DNA from: Achromobacter xylosoxidans
GTDB lineage: Bacteria > Pseudomonadota > Gammaproteobacteria > Burkholderiales > Burkholderiaceae_B
DNA: 64,000 bases
Direction: 5' to 3'
Assembly (NCBI RefSeq): GCF_001457475.1
Contig: NZ_LN831029.1
Coordinates: 6,634,001-6,698,000 of the forward strand
Below, piece after piece: positions 19,298 to 29,116 of this stretch; the stretch's first letter is position 1; each line of letters begins with the position of its first letter. Under the pieces are notes generated by a model that did not search any database, had not been told where the DNA came from, and saw only the letters and a program-made list of their open reading frames with translations. The position numbers and the translations under genes were made by a program.

Positions 19298-20190
19298 CAG
19301 AAAGCCCTGCGCTTTAGCAGACTCATCAGATAATCGCCATAACCGCTCTTTTGCAGCGGACGGGCCAGCGCTTCCAGCTGCGTGGCGTCGATCCATTGCT
19401 TGCGGAAAGCGATCTCCTCGGGGCAGGCCACCTTCAAGCCCTGGCGGCGCTCCAATGTGGCAATGAACTGGCTGGCCTCGAGCAGGCTGTCGTGAGTGCC
19501 GGTATCCAGCCAGGCATGGCCGCGCCCCATGATCTCGACGTTGAGCCTCCCCTGCCGCAGATAAAGCTGGTTCAGGTCGGTGATCTCCAATTCGTTGCGA
19601 GCGGAAGGACGTATTCCACGCGCCAGGTCCACCACCTGGCCATCGTAGAAGTACAAACCGGTGACCGCATAGCTGGACTGCGGCACGGCGGGCTTCTCTT
19701 CGATCCGCAATGCCTGTCCGGCGGCATCGAACTGGACCACGCCATAGCGCTGCGGATCCTGCACATGGTAGGCGAACACGGTCGCGCCTTCCCGCCGGGC
19801 GTCGGCACGCGCCAGCAGCTGCGGCAGGTCATGCCCGTAGAAAAGGTTGTCGCCCAGCACCAGGGCGCAGGGCGTGTTGCCGATGAAACCGGCCCCGATC
19901 AGGAATGCCTGGGCCAGTCCATCCGGGGATGGCTGCACCGCGTATTGCAGATTCAAGCCCCAGCGCCCGCCATCCCCCAGCAAATGGGCGAAACGCGGCG
20001 CATCATCAGGCGTGGCGATCACGAGGATGTCGCGTATGCCCGCGAGCATCAACGTACTGAGCGGGTAATAGATCATCGGCTTGTCATACACCGGCATCAG
20101 CTGTTTGCTGATGGCCAGCGTGGCCGGATGCAACCGGGTCCCGGAGCCGCCGGCCAGTATGATGCCCTTGCGTGGCGCGAGCGAGGTCAT
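19297..20190 (-). CDS. rfbA: Glucose-1-phosphate thymidylyltransferase
   Basis: A 297-residue nucleotidyltransferase making dTDP-glucose from dTTP and glucose-1-phosphate. It shows the signature [16 protein letters not shown] at the N-terminus, [17 protein letters not shown] and the metal-site region [11 protein letters not shown] 20190 overlaps the rfbB stop (ATGA). Full family length. Confidence 0.94.
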   Translation of the reverse strand: MTSLAPRKGIILAGGSGTRLHPATLAISKQLMPVYDKPMIYYPLSTLMLAGIRDILVIATPDDAPRFAHLLGDGGRWGLNLQYAVQPSPDGLAQAFLIGAGFIGNTPCALVLGDNLFYGHDLPQLLARADARREGATVFAYHVQDPQRYGVVQFDAAGQALRIEEKPAVPQSSYAVTGLYFYDGQVVDLARGIRPSARNELEITDLNQLYLRQGRLNVEIMGRGHAWLDTGTHDSLLEASQFIATLERRQGLKVACPEEIAFRKQWIDATQLEALARPLQKSGYGDYLMSLLKRRAF

Positions 20191-21239
20191 GGCGACGGCG
20201 CTTCCTGGCGATAGGCGCCCGACACGATATCGGTCACCCATTGGGGATTGTCGAGATACCAGCCCAGCGTTTTCTCGAGTCCCGACTGAAACGTCTCGAC
20301 CGCGCGCCATCCCAATTCGCGTCGGGCTCGGGTCGTGTCGATGGCATAGCGGCGATCGTGCCCGGCGCGATCCGCGACCATGGCGATCTGCGTCTTGTAC
20401 GACGCACCGTCGGCACGGGGACGCAGCTGGTCGAGCAGCCGACAGACGGCCAGCACCACGTCCAGGTTGGTGCGCTCGCTGTCGCCACCCAGGTTGTAGG
20501 TTTCTCCGGGGCAGCCGCGTTCGAGCACCTTGCGCAGGCCACTGCAATGATCCGCCACATACAACCAATCGCGCACATGAAGGCCGTCGCCATACACAGG
20601 CAACGGCTTGCCCGCCAGCGCATTGTGGATCACAACCGGTATCAGCTTTTCCGGAAACTGCCGCGGTCCGAAATTGTTGGAGCAGTGTGTCGTCAGCACG
20701 GGCAGGCCATGGGTACGGCCGCAGGCTCGCACCAGGTGATCGCTGGCCGCCTTGCTGGCCGAATAGGGATTGTTGGGCTGATAGGCGCTGGCCTCGGTGA
20801 ATGCCGGCGCATCCGGCGCCAGCGATCCGTAGACCTCGTCGGTCGAAACATGCAGGAAGCGAAAGTCCTCGCGTGCCTTGCCGACCAGGCCGGCCCAATA
20901 GCTCCGGGCCGCCTCCAGCAAGCCGTAGGTGCCGCAGATATTGCTCTGGATGAAATCACCCGCCCCGGCAATGGAGCGATCCACGTGCGACTCCGCAGCG
21001 AAGTGCAGGATCGCGCGCGGTTGGTGGGTCCGCAGCAAACTGGCCACCAAAGCGGTGTCGCCGACGTCGCCGACCACCAATTCGTGGCGCGCGTCGTCTT
21101 TCAACCCGTCGAGGTTGCGCCGATTGCCGGCATAGGTCAGCTTGTCCAGATTGATCACGGGCTCCCCCCCCTGCGCCAGCCAATCCAGCACAAAGTTGGA
21201 ACCGATGAATCCGGCGCCGCCGGTGACGAGAATGCTCAT
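20187..21239 (-). CDS. rfbB: dTDP-glucose 4,6-dehydratase
   Basis: A 350-residue extended SDR making dTDP-4-keto-6-deoxyglucose. NAD motif [10 protein letters not shown] (residues 7-16), the family segment [11 protein letters not shown] and the [10 protein letters not shown] catalytic Tyr/Lys are present. First gene of a compact operon followed by rfbA and rfbC through overlapping stop/start codons. It provides deoxysugar donor, probably for the lipopolysaccharide made by the neighbouring locus. Confidence 0.94.
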   Translation of the reverse strand: MSILVTGGAGFIGSNFVLDWLAQGGEPVINLDKLTYAGNRRNLDGLKDDARHELVVGDVGDTALVASLLRTHQPRAILHFAAESHVDRSIAGAGDFIQSNICGTYGLLEAARSYWAGLVGKAREDFRFLHVSTDEVYGSLAPDAPAFTEASAYQPNNPYSASKAASDHLVRACGRTHGLPVLTTHCSNNFGPRQFPEKLIPVVIHNALAGKPLPVYGDGLHVRDWLYVADHCSGLRKVLERGCPGETYNLGGDSERTNLDVVLAVCRLLDQLRPRADGASYKTQIAMVADRAGHDRRYAIDTTRARRELGWRAVETFQSGLEKTLGWYLDNPQWVTDIVSGAYRQEAPSP

Positions 21240-21303
21240 TGCGTAGTGCCCGAATGAAGGCGCCGCCTCCTAATCCGGCAGTTTAGCGCCGTGGCCGCCG
21301 ACT

Positions 21304-22515
21304 TCAGTACTTATCCGACGTCCCCGTCAGCGCCACCCCGATCCGCAACAACGTATAAGACACCGCGTCCACCCAGCGCCGCACCCATCCACGCCGCTGG
21401 TAATCCAGGGGCCGGATGAAACGCCCGCCTTCCTGGATCGCCGTCTCCAGGCGCTCCTGCAGGTCCCAGGCGAACGGCTGGTCATCGATCACCACGTTGG
21501 CCTCCCGCGCCAGCAGCAGGCTGAAGGGGTCCAGGTTGGACGAACCGACCGTGGCGACGTTGTCGATCACCGCCACCTTGGCGTGCAGGTAGCTCGGCAT
21601 ATATTCGTAGATCTCGATGCCGTCCCGCAGCAGCTGGTCGTAGAGCGAGCGGGTAGCGTGGTACTGCATGCGGTATTCGATCTTGCCCTGCAACAGCAGG
21701 CGCACGCGCACGCCGCGCGCGGCGGCCTTGGCCAGGGCGCGGCGGAACTGGCGGCCGGGGAAAAAATAGGCGTTGGCGATGAGGATGTCGCGGCGCGCCT
21801 GCGTGATGCCGTAGAGATAGGCGCGTTCGAAGGTCTGGCGGAAACGCAGGTTGTCGCGCAGCACCAGCGCGGCGCGCAGCTCGCCACAGGGCGCCACGGG
21901 CGCATGGCTGGGCTTGGTCAGCCGCATGCGGCTCCAATCGCGCGGATGGCGCCGCAGGCGGGCCCAGTTCAGGCGCACCCACAACAGATCCTGCGCGTAG
22001 GCCGCCTCGGTCACCAACGGGCCGCGCACCTGCACCGCGAAATCGAAGCGCGGCGCCGAAATGCCGTCGGTGGGATCGAGGTCGTCGTAGTCGTCGATGA
22101 TGTTGATGCCGCCGATGAAGGCCACGTTGCCATCGACGATGGTGACCTTGCGGTGCAGGCGCCGCAGGCGGCTGCGCGACGGAATGAACCTGGCGAACCA
22201 GCGCGGCTCGGGACGGAAGATGCGGCATTGCGCGCCGGCGCCGGTCAGGCGTTCGCGCAGGGTCTCGGCGGTCTCGGCCGCGCCGAAGCCGTCGAGCACC
22301 ACGCGCACCTTGACGCCGCGCGCGGCCGCCGCCATCAGGCAATCCAGCACCTTCACGCCGGTGCGGTCCAGCATGAAGATATAGGTTTCCAGATGCACGC
22401 TGGATTGCGCCGCGTCGATCGCCTGGCACAGCGCCGGAAAGAAGTCGGTGCCGTTCTGCAGCAGCCGGATGTCGTTGCCGTCGGTCCACTCCAGCCTGAC
22501 CTGCTCGGCCTTCAC
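21304..22515 (-). CDS. clsB: Cardiolipin synthase B-type phospholipase D
   Basis: A 403-residue phospholipase-D-superfamily enzyme with two HKD motifs: HRKVTIVDGNVAFIGG and HAKVAVIDNVATVGSSNLD. In E. coli ClsB transfers a phosphatidyl group to make cardiolipin or phosphatidylglycerol. The start is a GTG at 22515 overlapping the upstream TGA (GTGA), giving the expected ClsB length; the longer open frame to 22884 is antisense or shadow sequence of the upstream gene. The pairing with an EEP-family gene matches E. coli ybhP-clsB. Confidence 0.9.
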   Translation of the reverse strand: MKAEQVRLEWTDGNDIRLLQNGTDFFPALCQAIDAAQSSVHLETYIFMLDRTGVKVLDCLMAAAARGVKVRVVLDGFGAAETAETLRERLTGAGAQCRIFRPEPRWFARFIPSRSRLRRLHRKVTIVDGNVAFIGGINIIDDYDDLDPTDGISAPRFDFAVQVRGPLVTEAAYAQDLLWVRLNWARLRRHPRDWSRMRLTKPSHAPVAPCGELRAALVLRDNLRFRQTFERAYLYGITQARRDILIANAYFFPGRQFRRALAKAAARGVRVRLLLQGKIEYRMQYHATRSLYDQLLRDGIEIYEYMPSYLHAKVAVIDNVATVGSSNLDPFSLLLAREANVVIDDQPFAWDLQERLETAIQEGGRFIRPLDYQRRGWVRRWVDAVSYTLLRIGVALTGTSDKY

Positions 22516-23378
22516 GGGAGTTCCAGCTCGGCCAGCAAGGGGGAATGATCGGACAGCCGCGCCCATTCGCGGCCGCGCAGCACGCGCGCGCTGCGCACGG
22601 CGAAGCCGCGCTGGTAGATGCGGTCCAGGCGGAACCAGGGGAACACGGCCGGAAAGGTGCGCGGCGGCGGCAGCAACAGGCGCGAGCTGCCGTCCATGCC
22701 GAGCTGGTTGGTGCGCTCCAGCACCGAAACGCCGCTGTTGGGCAGGCCACGCAGGGCGTTGCTCAGGCGCTTGACCGAATCGCGCAGGCGCGGCAGTTCG
22801 CCGCCATGGCTGCGCGGCGCGTGCGAGAACACCTCGTACAGGCCCAGCTGCTGCACGAACAGCGGCGCCAGGCGGTCGCCCCAATCGTTGAAATCACCGG
22901 CGATCAGTATCGGTTCGCCGTCGGGCACCATGCGCCGGATGCGCTCGGTCAGCGCCAGGATCTGGCGGCTGCGGCTGCCGGCGAACAGGCCCAGGTGCAC
23001 CACGAAGCAGTGCACCGAGCGCCCGTCGAGTTCGATGGTCGCGTGCAGCAGGCCGCGCTGCTCCAGGCGATGGTCGGAGATATCCTGGTTTTCATGGTCG
23101 AGGATGGGAAAGCGCGACAACAGCGCGTTGCCGTGGTCGGTTTCGTGGCGAATCGCATTGCGGCCATAGGCCACGTCCAGCTTGAGCGCGGCGGCCAGCG
23201 ATTCATGCTGGGCGTCGAGCAGCGATTTCTGCTCGTTGCGGCCCTGCACTTCCTGCAGGAAGACCAGGTCGGGGCGCAGGCCATACAGGCCCAGGCGCAG
23301 TTCGTTCAACGAGTCGCGGCGGCCCAACGCCGAGCGACCTTTATGGATGTTGTAGCTGACGACACGGATGAGCGACAT
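22512..23378 (-). CDS. Endonuclease/exonuclease/phosphatase family protein (YbhP-like)
   Basis: A 288-residue EEP-fold metal-dependent hydrolase: VVSYNIHKG (N-terminal Asn), FLQEVQGR (metal Glu), HLGLFAGSRSRQ (catalytic His), AGDFNDWGD and a C-terminal LSDHSPLLAEL motif. The family includes nucleases and phosphoesterases; its gene linkage with clsB suggests phospholipid-related hydrolysis, but this is inference. No signal peptide. Confidence 0.85.
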   Translation of the reverse strand: MSLIRVVSYNIHKGRSALGRRDSLNELRLGLYGLRPDLVFLQEVQGRNEQKSLLDAQHESLAAALKLDVAYGRNAIRHETDHGNALLSRFPILDHENQDISDHRLEQRGLLHATIELDGRSVHCFVVHLGLFAGSRSRQILALTERIRRMVPDGEPILIAGDFNDWGDRLAPLFVQQLGLYEVFSHAPRSHGGELPRLRDSVKRLSNALRGLPNSGVSVLERTNQLGMDGSSRLLLPPPRTFPAVFPWFRLDRIYQRGFAVRSARVLRGREWARLSDHSPLLAELELP

Positions 23379-23736
23379 GGAGGAGATGGCGCCTTCTCAA
23401 GACAGTGAAACCGCCAACCGAGGCCCACAAAAAAGAAGAGCCCCGGCAAGCACCGCCAACCCAGGCGGCGTTTGCCAGATTACTCCAATTCCATGAACCC
23501 TTCCCACCTCGGAGACACCCTGAAACGCAGCGAACGGGCCCGGCGGCGGCTCAGAGGCGCATCCGCTCAGGCAAAGCCCCGCACCCGGGACGCCCCCAAG
23601 CCGAGCACACACAAGGCAAGCAGAAAAACGCCACAAACCCGAGACACCATCCCTAGCCAGGCCGCCGGGATCCGGCTCCGCCGGCCCCGCGCGGCGCCCC
23701 CTTGAGGGGGAGCGCCGCAGGCGCTCGGGGGTGGGT
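23379..23736. other. Non-coding gap between the ybhP-like gene and aspS
   Basis: The 358 bases hold no convincing gene: short frames on both strands lack a ribosome-binding site and family-like composition. The only structure I see is the GC-rich inverted repeat near 23691-23718, just after the aspS stop. Confidence 0.6.
23691..23718. repeat. GC-rich hairpin downstream of aspS
   Basis: GCGGCGC and a C-run pair across a TTGA loop with a G-run and GCGCCGC, a strong stem with one unpaired A. It lies 19 bases after the aspS stop on its strand and may act as an mRNA 3' stabiliser or weak terminator (no U-run). Palindromes of this look are common between genes in Alcaligenaceae. Confidence 0.6.
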
Positions 23737-25524
23737 TCACTTCGGCTCAGCGTTGCGCAGGCGGATGTGCAGCTCGCGCAGTTGCTTCTCGTCGACTTCC
23801 GACGGCGCCTGGGTCAGCAGATCCTGGGCGCGCTGGGTCTTCGGGAAAGCGATCACGTCACGGATCGATTCGGCGCCGGTCATCATCGTGACGATGCGGT
23901 CCAGGCCGAAGGCGATGCCGCCGTGCGGAGGCGCGCCGTACTGCAGCGCGTCCAGCAGGTAGCCGAACTTCTCGCGGGCTTCCTCGGCGCCGATCTTGAG
24001 CGCGCGGAACACCTTGCTCTGCACTTCCTCGCGGTGGATACGGACCGAGCCGCCGCCGATTTCCCAGCCGTTCAGGACCATGTCGTAGGCCTTGGCGAAC
24101 GCCTTGCTGGGATCGGTCTCGAGGAAGTCCTCGTGGCCGTCCTTGGGGCTGGTGAACGGGTGATGCGCGGCGGTGTAGCGGCCGTCTTCCTCGTCGTATT
24201 CGAACATCGGGAAGTCGACCACCCACAGCGGCATCCAGCCGGCGGTGAACAGGCCGGTCTTCTTGCCGAATTCGCTGTGGCCGATCTTCACGCGCAGCGC
24301 GCCGATGGCGTCGTTGACGACCTTCTCGCGGTCGGCGCCGAAGAAGATGATGTCGCCGTCCTGCGCGCCGGTGCGCTTGACCAATTCGGCCAGGGCGGCG
24401 TCATGCAGGTTCTTGACGATCGGCGATTGCAGGCCGTCGCGGCCCTTGGCCACTTCGTTGACCTTGATGTAGGCCAGGCCCTTGGCGCCGTAGATGCCGA
24501 CGAACTGGGTGTAGGCGTCGATCTCGCTGCGCGACATCTCGGCGCCGCCGGGCACGCGCAGGGCGACCACGCGGCTGCCGGGCGCCGTGGCGGCGGCGGC
24601 GAACACCTTGAAGTCCACGTCGCGCATGACGTCGGTCATGTCGGTGAATTCGAGCTGCACGCGCAGGTCGGGCTTGTCCGAACCGTAGCGACGCATCGCT
24701 TCGGTCCAGGTCATGATGGGGAACGGCTCGGCCAGGTCGACGCCCTGCACCACCTTGAACACGTGGCGGATCATGTTCTCGAAGATCTCGCGGATCTCGA
24801 GCTCGTTCAGGAACGAGGTTTCGCAGTCGATCTGGGTGAATTCAGGCTGGCGGTCGGCGCGCAGGTCTTCGTCGCGGAAGCACTTGGTGATCTGGTAATA
24901 GCGGTCAAAGCCCGACACCATCAGCATCTGCTTGAACAGCTGCGGCGACTGCGGCAGCGCGAAGAAGTGGCCGGCGTTGACGCGCGAGGGCACCAGGTAG
25001 TCGCGCGCGCCTTCGGGCGTGCTCTTGGCCAGCATCGGGGTTTCGATGTCGATGAAGCCCAGCTGGTCCAGGAACTTGCGGGTTTCGATCGAGACGCGGT
25101 AGCGCAGCATCAGGTTGCGCTGCATCTGCGGGCGGCGCAGGTCCAGCACGCGGTGCGTCAGGCGGGTGGTTTCCGACAGGTTGTCGTCGTCCAGCTGGAA
25201 CGGCGGCGTGACCGACGCGTTCAGGATCTCGACTTCCTTGCACAGCACCTCGATCTCGCCCGAGGCCAGCTCGGCGTTGGCGGTGCCCGCCGGACGCTCG
25301 CGCACCAGGCCGGTGACGCGGATGCAGAATTCGTTGCGCAGGCGCTCGGCGGTGGCGAAGGCGGCGTTATCCGGATCGAACACGATCTGCGCCAGGCCCG
25401 CGCGGTCGCGCAAGTCGATGAAGATGACCCCGCCGTGGTCGCGGCGGCGGTTCACCCAGCCATACAGGGTGACGGTCTGGCCGAGATGGTCGCGGCAAAC
25501 CTGGCCGGTGTAGCAGGTACGCAT
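23737..25524 (-). CDS. aspS: Aspartyl-tRNA synthetase
   Basis: A 595-residue class II synthetase charging tRNA-Asp (probably tRNA-Asn too, in a non-discriminating form). It has the N-terminal OB-fold anticodon domain ([16 protein letters not shown]), class II motif 2 ([18 protein letters not shown]), the bacterial GAD insertion in the middle, and motif 3 ([16 protein letters not shown]). Full length. Upstream on the same strand are the DUF502 and FmdB-like genes, a conserved betaproteobacterial order. Confidence 0.96.
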   Translation of the reverse strand: MRTCYTGQVCRDHLGQTVTLYGWVNRRRDHGGVIFIDLRDRAGLAQIVFDPDNAAFATAERLRNEFCIRVTGLVRERPAGTANAELASGEIEVLCKEVEILNASVTPPFQLDDDNLSETTRLTHRVLDLRRPQMQRNLMLRYRVSIETRKFLDQLGFIDIETPMLAKSTPEGARDYLVPSRVNAGHFFALPQSPQLFKQMLMVSGFDRYYQITKCFRDEDLRADRQPEFTQIDCETSFLNELEIREIFENMIRHVFKVVQGVDLAEPFPIMTWTEAMRRYGSDKPDLRVQLEFTDMTDVMRDVDFKVFAAAATAPGSRVVALRVPGGAEMSRSEIDAYTQFVGIYGAKGLAYIKVNEVAKGRDGLQSPIVKNLHDAALAELVKRTGAQDGDIIFFGADREKVVNDAIGALRVKIGHSEFGKKTGLFTAGWMPLWVVDFPMFEYDEEDGRYTAAHHPFTSPKDGHEDFLETDPSKAFAKAYDMVLNGWEIGGGSVRIHREEVQSKVFRALKIGAEEAREKFGYLLDALQYGAPPHGGIAFGLDRIVTMMTGAESIRDVIAFPKTQRAQDLLTQAPSEVDEKQLRELHIRLRNAEPK

Positions 25525-25564
25525 CGGGATAACTCCGTTGTGTGCTTGGTAGTAGCGTAAAGGG

Positions 25565-26233
25565 TTACAGGTCGACGCCCGGCGCGCGCTGCGCGTCCGG
25601 CGTCGGGGAGGACGGCGCCGGCCGGGCGCCCGGCGCGGCCGGACCCGGGGCGACGACGCCCATGGAAACGATGTACTTCAAGGCCGCGTCCACGCTCATC
25701 TGCAGGTCCACCGTGTCGGCACGGGGCACCATCAGGAAGAAGCCGGACGTGGGATTCGGCGTGGTCGGCACGTACACGCTGATGTGGTCGCCGGGCAGCC
25801 GTTCGGCCACTTCGCCGCTAGGCGTGCCGGTGACGAACGCGATGGTCCAGCTGCCGGCGCGCGGATACTGCACCAGCACGGCGCGGCGAAACGCCTGGCC
25901 GTTCGGCGCCAGCACGGTATCGCTGACCTGCTTGACCGAGTTGTAGATCGAGCGCACCAGGGGAATGCGGCCCAGCAGGTTTTCCCACTGGTCCACCATG
26001 GTACGGCCGATCAGGTTGGCCGCGAAAATGCCCGTCAGCAGCACCACCACGATGACCAGGACGAAGCGGAAGCCGGGGATGTCGACGCCGAACAGCGATT
26101 CGGACGACAGGAAGCCAGGCACGAACCCTTCGAGGGTGGCGACCAGCAGACCCAGCACCCACACCGTGATGACCAGCGGAACCCAGATCAGCAGGCCGGT
26201 GATGAAGTACTTCTTGATGACGCGCATACGCAT
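25565..26233 (-). CDS. DUF502 family inner-membrane protein
   Basis: A 222-residue protein with two hydrophobic segments (about residues 10-32 and 52-75) and a cytoplasmic or periplasmic domain with [14 protein letters not shown] and GTPSGEV..., the features of DUF502. Function unknown to me; a Pro/Ala-rich tail follows residue 195. It lies between fmdB-like and aspS genes on one strand. A second ATG six bases downstream (26227) is an alternative start. Confidence 0.82.
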   Translation of the reverse strand: MRMRVIKKYFITGLLIWVPLVITVWVLGLLVATLEGFVPGFLSSESLFGVDIPGFRFVLVIVVVLLTGIFAANLIGRTMVDQWENLLGRIPLVRSIYNSVKQVSDTVLAPNGQAFRRAVLVQYPRAGSWTIAFVTGTPSGEVAERLPGDHISVYVPTTPNPTSGFFLMVPRADTVDLQMSVDAALKYIVSMGVVAPGPAAPGARPAPSSPTPDAQRAPGVDL

Positions 26234-26244
26234 CGCGCGGGTAC

Positions 26245-26559
26245 TCAGGAGGCGCTGGCCGGTCCCGCGGCGGGCGCGGGGGCAGCGGCCGGAGCCGGTG
26301 CGCTGGCGGCCGGGGCGGCGCTGTCAGCGGGCGCCGACGGGGCGCTGGCGCCGGTGGCCTGCTGGCCGCCGCTGCCGTTGCCGCGGAAATCGGTGACGTA
26401 CCAGCCCGAGCCCTTGAGCTGGAAGCCAGCCGCGGTCACTTGCTTGGAAAACGTGCTCTGGCCGCATTCGGGGCAAACCGAAAGCGGCGCGTCGGAAATC
26501 TTCTGCAGAACGTCTTTGGCATGGCCACAGGCGCTGCACTTGTAGGCGTAGATGGGCAT
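26245..26559 (-). CDS. FmdB-type zinc-ribbon protein
   Basis: A 104-residue protein whose first 42 residues form the FmdB zinc ribbon: MPIYAYKCSACG then CPECGQ give the CxxC-CxxC ligands. Residues 45-70 have the usual GSGWYVTDF. The last 40 residues are almost pure Ala/Pro/Ser, a low-complexity tail longer than in many relatives. Regulatory or metal-binding role assumed for the family, not demonstrated. ATG 26559 is where homology begins. Confidence 0.85.
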   Translation of the reverse strand: MPIYAYKCSACGHAKDVLQKISDAPLSVCPECGQSTFSKQVTAAGFQLKGSGWYVTDFRGNGSGGQQATGASAPSAPADSAAPAASAPAPAAAPAPAAGPASAS

Positions 26560-26808
26560 CGAGGGCTCCCAGGCGCGGGCCCGGTGTATCAGTGACCGTC
26601 GGCCGGACGTGGCGCGAAACCAGGGGCGCGAGGAGTCCTCCAAGAGGAGGCCCCCCGGGGCCGGAGCTGGCGCTGGACCGGACAACGGCCGGGCACGGCC
26701 GGAAAAATACGGGAAAGTCTTGAATTTTAGCGGTTTTTCGTGAAAGGCCGGCGGCACCCTCATGGCGGGGCGCCCGGGGGCTCCGCCAGGGGTGCGCGCC
26801 CCGCTCCG

Positions 26809-28092
26809 TCAGACGGGCAGCAGGAACATCAGGGCAGCCACCGCCGTCGGCCCCAGGGCAGACAAAAACAGCCGCCCGGACGAAATGCTGCCATCGGGGA
26901 AATGGTTCTTCAGGATGGCGAAACCGGCCGGGTTCGGCGCGTTGGCGATCACGGTCAGTCCGCCCCCGGTCACGGCGCCCGCCACCAGCATGTAGCGCCA
27001 GGCTTCGCTGGTGCCTTCCACCAGCGAACCGAGGTAGGTCAGCGCGGCGTTGTCGGTGATGGCCGTCAGCGCGGTCGCGCCCCAGAACAGCACGAACGGC
27101 TCGAGCCCGCCCAGCAGGTCCTGCAGCCACCACTTCTGCAGCCCGCCCAGCACCACCAGGCCCGCCAGGAAGAAGCCCACCATCAGCCCCTCCTTGATCA
27201 GCAGGCGGTTCTGGTGGCGCTTGTAGGCCTCGGCAAAGCCGATGAACATCATCAACAGGCCCAGGAAGATCGCTGGATGATGGGCGCTCAGCACCACCGC
27301 CACCAGGAACACCAGGTGGATCAGCATCACCAGCGCCGGCACCGGCGGGCGGTTGTCCTTGCCTTCCGGCGCATCGACGCCGCCGCCCGTGCCCACCGAA
27401 CGTTCCAGCAGCGCCTTGCGGCAGATGAAGGTCAAGAGGCCCGCGTTCAGGCACACCGCCACCGCCGCGCGCCAGCCGAAATGCTGCGCCATGAAAGTCG
27501 AATCCCAGCCGAAGGTGGACGCCACCATCAATACCGGCGGCGCCGCGTAGGAGGTCAACACGCCGCCGATCGACACGTTGACGAACAGCACGCCAAGCGT
27601 CAGGTACTTGAAGCCGGCGCGGCCGCTGCTGCGGAAATAGGCATCGCGCAGCAGGATCGCCGCCAGCGTCATCGCCGCCGGTTCGGTGATGAACGAACCG
27701 CCGAGCGGCACCAGCGACATCACCACGAAGAACGTGGCCAGTTCACGCGGCAGCGGCAGCACGCGCGCCGTGGCGCGCACCAGCAGTCCCACCAGTTCCA
27801 GGATCGGCCGGCTGGCCGCCACCACCATGATGGTGAAGACGAACAGCGGCTCGGTGAAATTGCGCGTGTCCATGTAGCCGATGGCCGATGACGGCCCGGT
27901 CAGCGCCGCCATCGCCACGATCAGGGCAAACGCCCACACGCCGAACACCGCCTCGACCTCGGCCAGCAGGTGCCAGAAACCGGCATGAGGCCCGCCGCGA
28001 TGGGCCAGGCGGGCGAACATGGGAACGGAGAAGGTATGCAGCACCGCCACGCCGAACAGGACGGTGGCGATGAGTTCTATGGGCTGAGGCAT
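26809..28092 (-). CDS. Putative Na+/H+ antiporter (NhaD/ArsB-like fold)
   Basis: A 427-residue polytopic membrane protein with about eleven hydrophobic segments. The SFITEPAAMTLAAILLRD and GATALTAITDNAALTYLG segments give the two conserved acidic-residue-containing half-helix motifs of ion-transporter-superfamily antiporters. Proton-coupled sodium export is likely; substrate inferred from family. ATG 28092 follows CGGAAG at 8 bases and is preferred over a Met 13 residues earlier. It is 127 bases downstream of the lipid-enzyme operon and may be an independent gene. Confidence 0.8.
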   Translation of the reverse strand: MPQPIELIATVLFGVAVLHTFSVPMFARLAHRGGPHAGFWHLLAEVEAVFGVWAFALIVAMAALTGPSSAIGYMDTRNFTEPLFVFTIMVVAASRPILELVGLLVRATARVLPLPRELATFFVVMSLVPLGGSFITEPAAMTLAAILLRDAYFRSSGRAGFKYLTLGVLFVNVSIGGVLTSYAAPPVLMVASTFGWDSTFMAQHFGWRAAVAVCLNAGLLTFICRKALLERSVGTGGGVDAPEGKDNRPPVPALVMLIHLVFLVAVVLSAHHPAIFLGLLMMFIGFAEAYKRHQNRLLIKEGLMVGFFLAGLVVLGGLQKWWLQDLLGGLEPFVLFWGATALTAITDNAALTYLGSLVEGTSEAWRYMLVAGAVTGGGLTVIANAPNPAGFAILKNHFPDGSISSGRLFLSALGPTAVAALMFLLPV

Positions 28093-28219
28093 CTGAAGCG
28101 CTTCCGGTATGAAGGCCCGGGCCGCGCGCACGCGACCCGGAATCGGCGGACAAGGGTCGCACTATAGCGTAGCGAACCCGCCCCGCCCTACAGGGACAAC
28201 GCTAGGATTCGCCCACTTT

Positions 28220-29116
28220 TCAGGCGATCGGCGCGGGCGGCTCGCCGCCCTGCTGCGCATCGCGCATCTCCATCAGCAGGCTGTGCAGCATCTCGGTCGA
28301 CAGGCCGTGCAGCACCAGGCGATAGCCGGCGCGCAGCGTCGACATCGGCACCAGCGGATGGCTGTTGTTGACCAGGATCAGGTGCTGCGGCGCGCCCAGG
28401 AGCTTGGCCGCGTAGATGCCGATGGTCTCGTCCAGCTGCAGCGAATTGGCTGCGCGCCAGAAGTCGTTGTCGGTCAGCATCAATTGATACAGCGGCGTGA
28501 ATAGCTCGATGGCGCTTTGCAGGTCGAGGAAATTCAGTTTGCCCTGCGGCATGTCCTCGAGCTTCAGATCAGGATCGCGGATCATCGAGAAGTCGACGCG
28601 CTCGGGCGCATGCATCTCCACGCCGGCATCGCGCAGGGCCTGGTTCAGGCGGATCACGAAGTTGAACAGGTTCAGGTCGTGCTTGACGAACAGCTCGTCC
28701 TTGAGATCGTCGATCTCCATCGGCTCGAGCGGCGTGGTGGTCACCCGCACGGGCGAATTGGCGGCGATGAACGCCAGAATCTGCGCGCCAAGATGGAAGT
28801 GCCGCAGGATCAGCCAGTTGGCCTCGGGCGACACGAAGCGCTTCAGGCCCCACGCCAGGATGCGATGCAGCAGCCGCGAATGCGACCAGCGGCGCGGCAG
28901 GAAAGTCTTGATGACCTGGATCAGGATGATGCAGGCGCGCGCCAGCGGCCGCAGGAACGGCAGCAGGTACTGGCGCGAGCCGCAGCTCGAATCGGTCAGC
29001 CAGGCCTTCTTGACCTTGTCCGGCAGGGGCGTGCTGCGATCCAGGTACAGCGCCAGCCACGGGCTCGGATCGGCGGGATCGTGCCCCTTGGCAAGGAATT
29101 CGGGTTCCCTGTTCAT
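28220..29116 (-). CDS. Uncharacterised protein coupled to the ketosynthase-oxidase fusion
   Basis: A 298-residue protein I do not recognise with confidence. A hydrophobic stretch (about residues 52-72, LLPFLRPLARACIILIQVI) could be membrane-associated; the rest is helical and charged, with a His-containing segment LRHFHLGAQILAFIA and a C-terminal NNSHPLVPM. No canonical catalytic motif is visible. The start is an ATGA overlap with the fusion gene, so the two are made together, and it is probably an accessory or membrane-recruiting subunit of that pathway (inference). Confidence 0.75.
   Translation of the reverse strand: MNREPEFLAKGHDPADPSPWLALYLDRSTPLPDKVKKAWLTDSSCGSRQYLLPFLRPLARACIILIQVIKTFLPRRWSHSRLLHRILAWGLKRFVSPEANWLILRHFHLGAQILAFIAANSPVRVTTTPLEPMEIDDLKDELFVKHDLNLFNFVIRLNQALRDAGVEMHAPERVDFSMIRDPDLKLEDMPQGKLNFLDLQSAIELFTPLYQLMLTDNDFWRAANSLQLDETIGIYAAKLLGAPQHLILVNNSHPLVPMSTLRAGYRLVLHGLSTEMLHSLLMEMRDAQQGGEPPAPIA

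Noticed and set aside
23731..25560. A 609-codon plus-strand frame opposite aspS
   Set aside because: It is the antisense of aspS, whose motifs are complete; high GC makes long antisense frames common here.
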